Below, piece by piece: positions 35,030 to 45,849 of a stretch of 64,000 bases of DNA. Within the stretch, counting starts at the first letter, position 1; each line of letters begins with the position of its first letter. Below the pieces are notes generated by a model. That model was not told where the DNA came from. It worked only from the letters and a program-made list of their open reading frames with translations, and ran no database searches. A program made the position numbers and the translations under genes. Source of the DNA: Atherix ibis (taxonomy: Eukaryota; Arthropoda; Insecta; Diptera; Athericidae); assembly GCA_958298945.1 (NCBI GenBank), contig OY282605.1, positions 30,544,811 to 30,608,810 on the forward strand, read 5' to 3'.

Positions 35030-36290
35030 ATAATATTAATACCAACTCAGGATAATCTAAATTACTTCAAAATCTGTTAACTGTTTAACTTGATATTCTG
35101 ACAAATCAATTTTGAGTACAATCCTTTAACTTGGTTTTGTTACTGTCATTGTAATAAAGCCCACTACGGAAAAAAAGGAAAACCACATTATCTAGGGTTT
35201 CATCATTAGATAAAAAGGACAGTTTTCTTGGCAATCACAAAACCACCAAAATTTTTTTCCCAATTTTGAAAATTCATTTCTTTTCATTCTAAAGAAAAGT
35301 TGAAGAAAAACCTTTCGTTTTATTGAAGTTGGCATTTTCTATCGCTAAGCAACCAAATAATAGAAATAGTCTTTAGCACAAATTTGAAAAACGATTTTCA
35401 AAAGCTTTTTACCCTTTTTACTTTTTATTTGTTTTCACTTTCACCCCCGTTTTGTATAGAAAAATAATTTGGAAAATTTTCAGCTCCCTGCATATTTAGA
35501 AAAGTTTATAGAATATAAAAAGGATATCTAAAATATCAAAATGAACGGAAACATTAAATTAAAATCACCTGCAGCGTTTTAACAGGAGTAATTTCAATTC
35601 GATTCGGTTTATTCAGAGAATCTTTAGAAAAACGAATGAATTTCAGTTTCTGTTTTCTTTTTTTTTTATTTTGTTTTCTAGCATTTTGTGTAAAATTGAC
35701 CCTTTTCAGAATTTTAAGATTAAATTTACCTTTGAAATTTTATATGAGCAAAATTTATTGTTAGTCAGAAAAGAGAAAAGGAATCAAGAAACATTAAGCT
35801 ATTGTGCAAATATTTATTTTAAGAATTTTTATATACCCTTGTACTATACCAAATAGTTTTGTCACTGTCAAAAGGATTAATATTATTTTTAACTACAATA
35901 TATATGTGCAAACATATTTATTACTTTTTCCAAATTGTTATTATTTATTAATTAACATTACAAAAATTCATATTTACAAAAGTTGAAAAATTTAACTTTG
36001 CGATCAGGTGTCGTGCTAACTAGAATTTTCTCGTCATTTTAAATAAAATTCAATAAATAATTATTATTTTGGTTTTAAACAAACTTGAAAATGTGCACAA
36101 TTAATGTTTTTAATATTTTATATACAATTTTACTAAATATGATCATGAAAAGAGGGCAAAATTGATCTTGGAAAGAGGGCAAAATGAGGGTGATTTAGTA
36201 ATTTTTTTTTAAATAGAATTATTACTGAAGAAACTTGTTGGAATAAAATGACTGCCACAACTAAGAAAAATTTGGCAACACTGCAAACTG
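35030..36290. other. AT-rich region between element fragments
   Basis: Apart from the right copy of the direct repeat, no feature could be named. Short frames at 35671-35986 are AT-driven. Confidence 0.45.
35621..35724. repeat. Direct repeat, right copy
   Basis: Partner of 34274-34384. It differs mainly in the length of the T run and a short indel before gcattttgtg. Confidence 0.85.
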
Positions 36291-36329
36291 CCACTTTATA
36301 TAGCCTACTCTGGTCTAGACGTGCAGTCG

Positions 36330-36930
36330 AACTGCCAAGCTCACTCGGTAGCTACGTGACCAACCATCAAATTTTATGTTAAGCTTGTTGAGTCCATAAG
36401 GAAGACTTACGAAAAGTGGCAAAGAGCTTATGGTCAGCCTTTTCTATCTGGAACACAAATTTTTCGCTGACAAAAAGCATTTTTTGAGGGTCGAGAAGCA
36501 CTTGATGATAAACCACGTTTAGGGAGCCCTTCAATAAGGAAAACTAATAAGAAAATTTAAACAAGTTAGAGTTCTTATGAGGTCATACTGTCGAGTAGTA
36601 TTGAATCTCCTTATAAATCTCAGAAATATGGGTTCTTTGCGTTAAACTGGAGATTTAAGACAATTGGAGACTCCACCATGATAACGCTCTCTTCAGAAAA
36701 ATTGTCGCTATTCACATGGTCTAAGTTCATGTGACTTTTTTTACTGACAACTTTCTAAAAATCCTTGAAAGGACTTTCTTTTTGGTACTGTCGACAATAT
36801 CAAAAAGAGTCTATATTGAGAGTGATTCTTGTTGAAAACTTCCAGCACTACTACGGAAAGTGAAAACAGCACCTCCTTCGATGTATAGCCGTTCAAGGGA
36901 AATACTCTAAAAGGAATAATATAAAGTACA
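36330..36930 (+). pseudogene. mariner remnant, irritans/SETMAR-like, deleted and frameshifted
   Basis: Plus strand. The N-terminus reads VKFYVKLVESIRKTYEKWQ and AYGQPFLSGTQIFR, then FEGREALDDKPRLGSPS, the HTH1 and linker region of an irritans/SETMAR-like transposase. Next comes WRLHHDNALFRKIVAIH with the second catalytic Asp near 36680, and the C-terminal tail FQHYYGK, stop, KQHLLRCIAVQGN at about 36838-36900. The HTH2 region, the first Asp and the SPDL box are missing or unreadable. Confidence 0.65.
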
Positions 36931-36934
36931 AAAG

Positions 36935-37185
36935 TATAAGAAAATTTTTCTATAAAAATCTGGCTCATTACTGTTATGTCACAAAAAAAAAACTGAAATC
37001 CTCTGAGTACCCAAGCCCTTTATTTACCTGAGCTAAGTCCATATAAATATATTATTTTTTACCTCAAGATAAAATAATAAATGAAAAAGGCTGCACATAA
37101 ATGAAGGTAAAACAATTAATATTGTCAGGATAATTATCAACAGATAAGACCTATCAACACTTATGGATATAGATAGAAAATTGTA
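36935..37185. other. AT-rich spacer
   Basis: No feature seen. Confidence 0.4.
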
Positions 37186-37189
37186 GTTT

Positions 37190-37630
37190 CCAAAGAGTTA
37201 AATCGTTTTCCTATTTGGGATCAAGGGTCACATCAAATAACAGCATGTGCGAATGTCTACCGACAGCTAACAGAGCTAATTTCAGGCAGTCTAAATTTTT
37301 TCGATCTCAAAATTCTGACAAAAACATCGAAGAATCCGCTTTACCAATCCTCTTGTATTCTCCGGAGACTTTTGATTTTCAGCAAAATCTTATCCACGTT
37401 CGAGAGGAGGATTTTTGAAAGAAAAATTCTGCTCCCTTTATTCTGGAGCCCGGTTAAGGATAAAGATAGGGTTAATAGACTCCGGTAGATTGGATACTTA
37501 ATCCATTTGGATGAAGAAGACTATGCCTCAAAAGCCTACAGTTACTTCAATTATGGTCCCAATAGGCGAAGTAGACCTGCCTTTGGTAGAGAGACGCCGT
37601 GAGTCGGAACGCGAAAAAATATGCTGAGAG
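37190..37630 (+). pseudogene. RTE-like retrotransposon C-terminal fragment
   Basis: Plus strand: NRFPYLGSRVTSNNSMCE at the palm/thumb border, ANRANFRQSKFFRSQN, LPILLYSPETF (usually LPVLLYGSETW), then in another frame ERKIL, and finally IGYLIHLDEEDYASKAY and YGPNRRSRPAFGRE, the closing motif also seen at 19.9 and 59.1 kb. About 145 residues remain, with several frame changes. Upstream endonuclease and RT core are absent. Confidence 0.7.
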
Positions 37631-37639
37631 TATAATATT

Positions 37640-39540
37640 CTGCATTCGAGTCAAAATGTATGTTTTATGATTTTTGATAAAATTTTTGGTTTTCCAAAGT
37701 TTTTAGTAAAATAAAAAGTTTAAATATATAATCTATAATGAAAATAATAAATTCACAAGGATAACGTCGCTGCCGTACTTTATGCACAAGTTTTTAAAAT
37801 ATAAATGACTAGCTTAAATAGCCCCAAGGTTGTGGGATAATGGAAAAAAACCATACAGATTATGTCTTTAGAATTAAATTTACAATAAATAAAAAAAAGC
37901 ATAATATATAAAAATTTCTAAGAAAATCTAGAATAAAGAATTATTAGCTTACTACGTAGATTAACCACTTAAAATAGTTTTTTTCTTCTTCAGATTAAAT
38001 ATACCCCCAAAAAAAAATGCCAATAGAATTTCTTATAATTTATAATAATTTTGTATATTCAGAATTTAATATTAGTGAGTGAATATATTTAAAGTTTAAA
38101 ATAAATATGCTATTTTTCAAAATAAAATGTCAATTAAAACTTGCACTGAATGGCTCCAAAGAACTTATTCATGTCATACTTGGTAAACATTTTACAAATT
38201 TCATGCACTCAAAAAGGTGCACATAATATAGTGCTCTTGATATAAGGGAATAATCCGTTTTTCTTTATTTGAAAGTCCTTTTTATTTTCCCTACTCTATT
38301 ATTCTCTATGATGTGTGGCTGTATTTTTTTCTTTATCGTAAACTTCATAACAGGTGAATTGCACTGTTCGCGTGAACCATAAACAACTTGGAAACTCCTT
38401 CGGGGCAGTAGATATATTCTTAACTATGAAATATGTATTCAATGAGGCGTTGGGTTCATTTACATAACTGAGCGAAGGTTTATCTAAACAATAAAAATTG
38501 CTCTAACTACTGCTACTTACCCAGTGGGCCAACCGGCTAAGGACTACCAACAAATTGGACGGATGGAAGATTATTATAAGGGAACAATTCTATTCATATT
38601 TACCTGGTCGACGGGTCCCATATCTCTTAGTGCATAATTCAACTTCACCCAATCTATTCAAATGCTTTTGTGCAGATGCTTTTAGTAAAGAAACCCATTC
38701 TTACATAAGAATCTATTCAAAATACCCTACAGGATAAAAAGAACAACGCACACAGTACGTATATAATTAATTTTCTCTGATATCCATGAACGTTTCTAGT
38801 AAATAATAAATTTCTATGATAGCCACATAATATCAATTTCATTTTATTATAAAGATACACAAAACGACCATCATACAAAACTATACTTATTACAACAAAT
38901 GCTAAAGATGTACACAGAATTATCTAGATCAACAAAAATCTATTTTTTTCACGGCTTTTTTTTTGTTCTACCTTCGTAGAAGTGTTAATATTTGAAAAAA
39001 TTAATTTTAATTTTACAATTTAATTATTTGAATAGATTAAACAAAATATTCCATAACTAAAAAGGTTAATTTATAATAATTGACTCATTTATTGTGCATA
39101 TAATTAAATTAAGTTGACCTAAGGATATATAAGAGATCTCTTAAGGATTGTTGCATTATTAAAATATTTTTATCGATGAGCGTTTATCTGTATTATTATC
39201 TGTTTATTATTACAAATTGCAAAAATAATATATACTTTAAAAATATCAACAATTAAGATAGAGTAAATCTTATACACGTAGAAAATAAAATTTTAAATAG
39301 ATTCTTAAAAATAATAATTATGAAATAGAAATTCTTTTAAAATAATTATTTATGGATAACTAATAAAATTGATTGTTCTGCATTTAAATTTAAAGATTTT
39401 AATCTATAATAAAAAAATATTTTTCTGTAGAGTCCAAATTAAATCATTTGTTTGGTCATAGATGACGTAAGTGAGCGTATTAAGCTACCATGGGCACGCC
39501 ATACTTTTTTTTTATGAGTTTGACATCTGTCAACATTAAT
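37640..39540. other. AT-rich region
   Basis: AT-rich. A mixed-composition patch near 38330-38760 includes a 60-codon frame (38555-38737, +) without recognisable motif. Nothing else stands out. Confidence 0.45.
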
Positions 39541-39593
39541 CAGTGCACATTGTCAGCGATTTCGTACAATAACATACATTTTTCCTTTGGTAA

Positions 39594-40670
39594 TCATGTC
39601 GAGTTTTGCGCCAGAAAAACCGCATATGCGGGAAGCGCTGCTTTTCTGCTTTAATTTGAAAAAAATCGGCCGTGGTGACAGGCCTATGGTGACAGTGCTT
39701 TATCGGAAACAACGTGCCGAGATTGGTTTCGTCGGTTCAAAGACGACAATTTTGACTTGTGGGACAAGAAGCGTGAAAATCGGCCTAGGAAAGTTGAGGA
39801 CCATCAGTTGCAGGCTCTTTTGGGCAAAGACTATACCCAATCGCAAAAAATGCTCACGGAGCAATTGGGTGTTAATCAACCAGCCATTTTCATGCGTCTG
39901 CGTACTATGGGGAAGATTGAAAAACTCGGAAAATTAGTGCCGCATGAATTGAACGATAGGCAGACGGAGCAACGCCAAAACACATGCGAAATCTTGCTCG
40001 CCAGAAAAAAAAATAAAGTCGTTCCTGCATCGGATTGTAATAGGCGATGAAAAGTGGATATATTTCGAGAATTTTAAACTCAAAAAATCGTGGGTTGATC
40101 CCGGCCAACCATCATAATCTTCTCCAAGACCAAATCACTTCGGACAAAAGACGATGCTATGCTTTTGGTGGGATCAGCAGGGTATCTTCTACTATGAGAT
40201 GTTTAAACCTGATGAAACTGTCAATGCCCACCGCTACCACCAACAACAGATCAAATTGCACCGTGCTCTCCATGAAAAAAGGACGGATTATCAACAAAGA
40301 CATGACAAGCTGATTTTCCTCCACGACAACGCACCATCGCACACGTCAAAATGGCCCGAAACTACTTGGAGACACTCAACTGGGAGGTGCTACCCTACCC
40401 CGCTTATTCTCCAGACCTGGCCCCTTCCGACTACCATCTGTTTTCGTCGATGGTCCACGCGCTCGCTGAGCAACGCTTCGATTCTTACGAAGGCGTCCGA
40501 AAATGGCTTGATGAGTGGTTTGCTTCGAAAGAGAAGGAATTTTTTGGCGTGGTATCCACAAATTGCCCGAGAGATGGGAAAAATATCTAGCCAGCAAGGA
40601 CAAGTACTTTGAATAAATTTGTTTTTGCTTTCTATGAAAACCGCGGATTTAAGCTTATAGACATGGTATA
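39594..40670 (+). mobile_element. Full-length mariner with frameshifts
   Basis: The sequence from the ATG (39594) to the TAA (40614-40616) covers the whole transposase but in at least four frame segments: MREALLFCFNLKK; NRPRKVEDHQLQALL with HTH2 and LVPHELNDRQTE (the mariner WVPHEL motif); GDEKWIYFENF (first catalytic Asp); CFWWDQQGIFYYE; FLHDNAPSHTS (second Asp); a shift near 40345; AYSPDLAPSDYHLF (third Asp, 34 residues after the second); and KLPERWEKYLASKDKYFE. All three catalytic residues survive. A probable 3' end is ggatttaagcttatagacat followed by ggtata at 40670; no matching 5' terminal repeat was found. The subfamily differs from copies A-E and from J. Confidence 0.85.
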
Positions 40671-40679
40671 TCAAATTAT

Positions 40680-41200
40680 CAATATTGCAATATATGGACA
40701 AAAATAGCATAAAGGATTTTTATTGATATATTTTGCCTTTTGACTGCCCCTGAGTACGGATTGTTTTGAAAATTTGTCTAAAAATCCTTTCTGCATATAA
40801 ATAGCTTAATAAGAAATCTAATATTTAAAAAAAAAAGATGCAATTTTATTATTATCGAATAAAATTTTTACAAATATCAAGTATGAGCATAATAATATTG
40901 ATTTTCTAAAAAATAGTATAAATATTATGTACTATATCGAAATATCCATTCTGTAGTTTTAAAAGTACAATTTTGTCATGTGACAATTTTATACGAAATA
41001 TATTATTAATAAAAATAATTATTTAGAATAAAATTTGCCAATTTATATTATAATTAAATAAAGAATCTAACGAATATACACCAATTGGATAATGTAACAG
41101 GAGGCTTTGGATGCTGATTTTCTTAAATCGATGAGGATTATTTCTCGCTAGGTAGGATACGTCAAAAACTGTAGTTACTAAAAATTCTGAATGCCTGTAA
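40680..41200. other. AT-rich spacer
   Basis: No feature seen. Confidence 0.4.
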
Positions 41201-41209
41201 AAAAGCTAT

Positions 41210-41640
41210 AGAATAAAAAGAGACAGTAACCATAAATTTCGGGCGCTATGGACGTATTATAACCGACTGTTTTTTAGCTCAAATTTAAAGATTTCAATAT
41301 GAATCATATGTGGTTTAAGAAAAAAGTGCACCATAGGCTACACAATGCGAAACATTTTCACCTAATTTTCCGAAAAATTCCTAGAACGCATAATTTCGAA
41401 AATTGGTGATGTCAATTGGAGGCCAAGATCATACCATTTGACGCATTTGGGATTTTTCTTGTTAATTTTTATAGAAATTTATATTGACACTAATACTGAA
41501 TTCAAGAGCATTTAAAAACTGACATCTGTTAAAGAATGGCCAAATTCCATCCCGAGACGTGAAAAAAATTCTTAAAAAATAACCTCAAAAAATCACATTT
41601 TTTACGAAGTCTTATGACAATTTTTTTAATAGTGTTTTAT
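41210..41640. repeat. Dispersed AT-rich repeat, copy 3
   Basis: Contains ctcaaatttaaagattt, cctagaacgcataatttcg, ttggtgatgtca, ccaagatcataccatttgac and ctgttaaagaatggccaaat in that order. It shares the later blocks with copy 1 (7830-8200) and the earlier ones with copy 2 (33780-34170), so it bridges the other two. Confidence 0.55.
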
Positions 41641-41699
41641 AATAAAAAATTTTATAATCTTAATTTAAAACGTGCTTTGTTGTGTTTTTCTTTCCAAAA

Positions 41700-42970
41700 C
41701 ACTTTATTTTAACCAAGAGCATAATTTAAACTTACTCAAATGGACACTTCTATCTGGGGACATAAGAATTAAATTCTATTTTCTGATAATATTAAATGCA
41801 AATTTGAAGTGATATCAATTAAAAAAAAAATCAAAATTTTATGAATTTTTTAACATTTAAAAATAAGAAAAATGAGTGTTTGAAACAAAAAAAGGGTTCA
41901 TCAAATCTAATAAAAGTAAACGTAAAAACTGAAAATATTATTTCGTCTAACTCAAAGGAAGTATTTGAATATGAAATTGAGTTATTGCTTATTGTAGCGA
42001 TATATTTAGAAGTTAAACAAAATTCTGTTTATTCGGAAGAGATATTTGTCAAAGGATAAAAAAAAGAAAATACCCATAAATGTTATAGAAAAGACTGGAG
42101 GGAAGGAGAATGGAACCGAGAAAAAATTGCTCTAAAAATCATTGGCATATCCCGAAGGATACAAAAATTTTGTTAAAGTCTCAATGCATAAAATTGAACC
42201 GAAACAGATGGTATGTTGGTTATCTCCGGATGTGTCTTTTCAAATCGAAATGGAGAAGAAAAAGGTACAAAATATATGAAATAAAATATAATAAAATCGA
42301 TAGCAACAACGTAAATAAAACAAACAGATTCGATTTTGTGTATATCAGAAGCACTACTCCCATAAGCTTATGGTGAATCTACCCTGAAGCTACCATCAAA
42401 TTGATGGTATTTTTTTTTTCCTAGCTACTTTCGATTGGAATTCGAATATTAGGATAGGATCAACCGGCAGAGTCGAGTAGGTGTTTGGCCATAATGTCAA
42501 TGGGAGCATACACTCATCGAACATGTCAAGGGTGAATTGTATAGATTGGTGGAAGCCCTCATATATCCGAATAGTATGTTGGCTGTTGCTAAAACCGATA
42601 ATCGCCCGATTTTTGCTTGAGATGGTTACGATTATGTGCGTGTTCGATTTCTGCAATTTTTACCGATGTTACTAGCGTTATGATGGTGTCAGATTGAATG
42701 ATAATGTCAGACAGCACTAACTACAGCATATGTGGCAACAGGTAATATAATCTTTCAAAAACAAAAATCATGAAAAAAGAAAATAAAATAAAATAAAACT
42801 ACTAATACTAGGTATTGGTGCTATATTTTTTTTTTTTTTGAGATACCAATAAATTTTCCTACGTTACCAGAAAATACAGATACTGGGTGTACATGAAAAA
42901 TAGTGGAACATTTTTACTACTATCGATAACTAGGTCATCAAGTATGAGTGTTTATGTATAAAATTTATCT
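41700..42970. other. AT-rich region with small open frames
   Basis: Frames at 41841-42059 and 42110-42376 (+) are Lys/Asn-rich and AT-driven. An 86-codon minus-strand frame at 42396-42656 (MQKSNTHIIVTISSKNRA...) lies in less AT-rich sequence but has no recognisable domain. None is called as a gene. Confidence 0.35.
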
Positions 42971-42973
42971 TTT

Positions 42974-44180
42974 ACGTATGAGGGCAGTTTGATAAGTCAG
43001 CGATAAATTAAACCAATAATTAATTTATTCAACAATTAATTAATATATTTTTCAATATAATCTTCTTTTAGCACAACATAGTTTGTTCAATGATAATGCA
43101 ACAACTTTATACCATCCGTAGAGTATGCTTTGTCCAAATCTTCACGATAGGCCCAGTTTTGGCTATAATTTTAGAATTGAACGACCACTTGTGTTCATTA
43201 AGCTATTTTCTCGTGTTTGAAAATAGGTTAAAGTTGCTGGGAGCCAAATATGAAAAATACAATGAGTTGGGGAGCACCTCATAACATTATTCTACTAATT
43301 TTACAGTTGCAATTACCGATGAATGTGTACGTGCATCGCCATAATGAAACAGAATTTGTTTCCATGCCAAATGTGGTCATTTCGTTTTGATTTGATTATT
43401 CAACTGGTATAATAATGCTGCTTTTCCTTTTTCAAGACAGTCGATGAAGATTATATCATTTAGAATTGAAACCTTTTTCCATTTTGTGGTGCACCATTTA
43501 GAATATAAACCGTTGTTTTGACTGAACTTTGGTTTCTGATATAGGATGGCAAATTTATGTTTAAAGAACGTTTTTGAGTCAACGCAAAAATTCATTTGGA
43601 TTATGCTTAAAAATGCCCAAATACTCCACTGAAGTCATTACACGAACACGTTTTTAGTCAGGTGTTTGCAAACGTACTTCTCGCCGATAGCTTTTTCATA
43701 CCCAAGATTTCATATAAGAAGCTGCCTACACATTTTTTTGAAATGTTTACCATGTCAGCTATATTATATATTTTAACTCGAGGGTCTATTAAAGCGATAT
43801 CATGGATTCTATTAATCATTTCTTCGGTGGTGACCTAAATTGGATATCCTCGGCATTCAGCGTATTTTCTGCTCATACGACCACAACAAAATTTAGTAAA
43901 CCCCTTCGGTATCATTCTATATAATAGTAAGAAAAAAAATTTTATTAAAACTTCTCACTAATATTTGTTTTACTTTCAGATATTATTACGAAGTACAATT
44001 TTTTCCATAATAAATAATAAATACAAAACTTGTCTGCTTTCAACAGATGTATTAGCCAAACTAAGAAACAAATATTTATAACATAACTGATTCTAGCTTT
44101 GTTAAAAGGATATATAATTAAAAAAATATTGTTTTGCTAATATTAGCTTTTTTTGTTGTATTTATCACTGACTTATCATA
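42974..44180 (-). mobile_element. irritans-like mariner
   Basis: Ends gagggcagtttgataagtca (left) and atcactgacttatcata (right) are the diverged terminal repeats. Minus-strand transposase, broken: EMINRIHDIALIDPRVK (about 43830), KVSILNDIIFIDCLEKGKA (about 43460), QILFHYGDARTHSSVIAT with the second-Asp box as YGDARTH (about 43350), YFSYLAPSNFNLFSN where the third Asp is Asn (about 43220), and a C-terminal end past 43100. It resembles the 17745-18781 copy but is better preserved. Confidence 0.75.
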
Positions 44181-44460
44181 CGAATTCCGCTATATAAAAA
44201 TAAAATTGTTTTTTTTTGTTTTAATTTTTAATAATATAAATTTATATAGGCAATTTACTATTAAATATTATTATGGGCACTCAGCGTATTTTCTGCTCAT
44301 ACGACCCTAACAAAATTTATAAATCTCTTCGGTATCATTCTATATATATAATAGGGAGGAGTCTTAATAAAATTTTTAAACGTTTGTTTTACTTTCATAT
44401 AATATTTTTATCCTTAAAAATAATATTTTTTTAATATACAAAGTACACTTTTTTCTATAA

Positions 44461-45587
44461 TCTAGTATATATATAAAAATGAATGTTCGTTTTTGTGTGA
44501 GGCTTATAGACTCGAAAACTATGCATAAAATCATACTAAACCATTATACCAATTTATTCATTGAGTCTTGAGAATGGTTTCTATATAGTTCCGACACCCT
44601 TTCTGGTAGGTGGTGGTAGCTGAATATGCCAATTTTCAAAAACTTTAGCTGTATTCGTTTGGGGAAAGTTTCCTACTGTGCAGCAGTTGTAGCTGTCATC
44701 ATCTACTGTACCTCGAACAAACGAGTAGATTGTCGCAGTAGTTGCGCATACTATTTAGGGTGGGGAAATTTTAGTTCCCGAACTGGAAATAGATGGCTTA
44801 GCGGGTTCTTTGGTTATGTTGAAGCGTCAAATTTTTGTTTTTATTGTTTATGCTTGCGTAAAATTAGTTTTTATTGTTTATGTGTGAATAAACTCAGTAT
44901 TGTTGTTGACTATTTTGAGGTTATATTTTACTGCTGTCAGTAAATTGTCCATTTTATTGAGAATCTACTGCGAACTACTGCACAGTAGCAAAATTGGTCC
45001 AATCGAATACAACTAAAAACAGAATTGTAAGTATTAGTAGAACTGTTTGTATTCCAATTTTTCAACAATAATGCATCATATTTTGCATTTCGATTTTTAG
45101 TGCACACTGTTTAGGAACACCAAAGTAATTTTGAGGTTAGTTATCATTTCAAGAACGGCAATCGGTTAGCAAAAAAACTGAAGAGAGGTAAAATTGTTCA
45201 TTTGTAGAGAATTTATGAATCCTAATGTTTAATGATTAGGATTAAATTAAATTTAATCTAGATTCAATTAATTTTATTTAATGACTCGCTTTCGCAATGA
45301 CCATCAACAAAGCGCAAGGACAATCGTTACAAGTTTGTAGATTAAATCTAGAAAATCCTTGCTTCTCACATGGCCAACTATATGTAGCATGTTCAAGAGT
45401 TGGAAAACCATCTGATTTATTTGTTTATTGCACCAAATGGAACAACGAAAAATATTGTATATCCAAAAGCGTTGGAGTAATCATTTGAATAAACAATTAT
45501 TTTATATCTACTAATGGCATAAACCAAAAAAACATGTTTTAATTTTGATTGAATAAGGCCGAGCAACGCCGGGCAACGGGTAGCTAG
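44461..45587 (+). mobile_element. Helitron derivative, 1127 bp, precise ends
   Basis: Begins TCTAGTATATATATAAAAAT right after A (44460) and ends CTAG (45584-45587) right before T (45588), preceded by the GC-rich segment gagcaacgccgggcaacggg. Removing it rejoins ctataa to taattagtaaatac, which matches the uninterrupted paralogue cataataaataataaatac near 44008. It retains only the last exon-like piece of the helicase. A 16-bp inverted repeat (44673-44688 and 44973-44988) lies inside. The 3' end differs from that of the 15.4-kb Helitron, so the two are different families. Confidence 0.9.
45297..45488 (+). pseudogene. Helitron Pif1-type helicase C-terminus
   Basis: 63-codon frame with [38 protein letters not shown] and [14 protein letters not shown], the last conserved helicase motifs (V and VI) and the tail of Helitron-encoded Pif1-like helicases. 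The Rep nickase and helicase motifs I-IV are absent, so this is a remnant. The stop at 45486-45488 lies about 100 bp before the element's 3' end, the usual position. Confidence 0.85.
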
Positions 45588-45849
45588 TAATTAGTAAATA
45601 CTAACCTTGTCTGCTTTCAATAGCTGTCATAGTCAAACTAGTAAATAAATATTTATAAGAAAACTAATGGTATCTCTGTGAAAAGATTACATAATAAAAA
45701 AAATATTATTTTGCTAATATCAGCTTTTTTTGTTGTATTTATCACTGACTTATCATACGGCCTCCGCAATGTTAAAAAAATTCCGTTTTTTTAAATTTAA
45801 TAATATAATTTTTTACTCTATTCAATAGAGGAAATTTACTATTCAATTT

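Noticed and set aside
42396..42656. 86-codon minus-strand frame
   Set aside because: No family signature or splice context; kept only as a note within the surrounding region.
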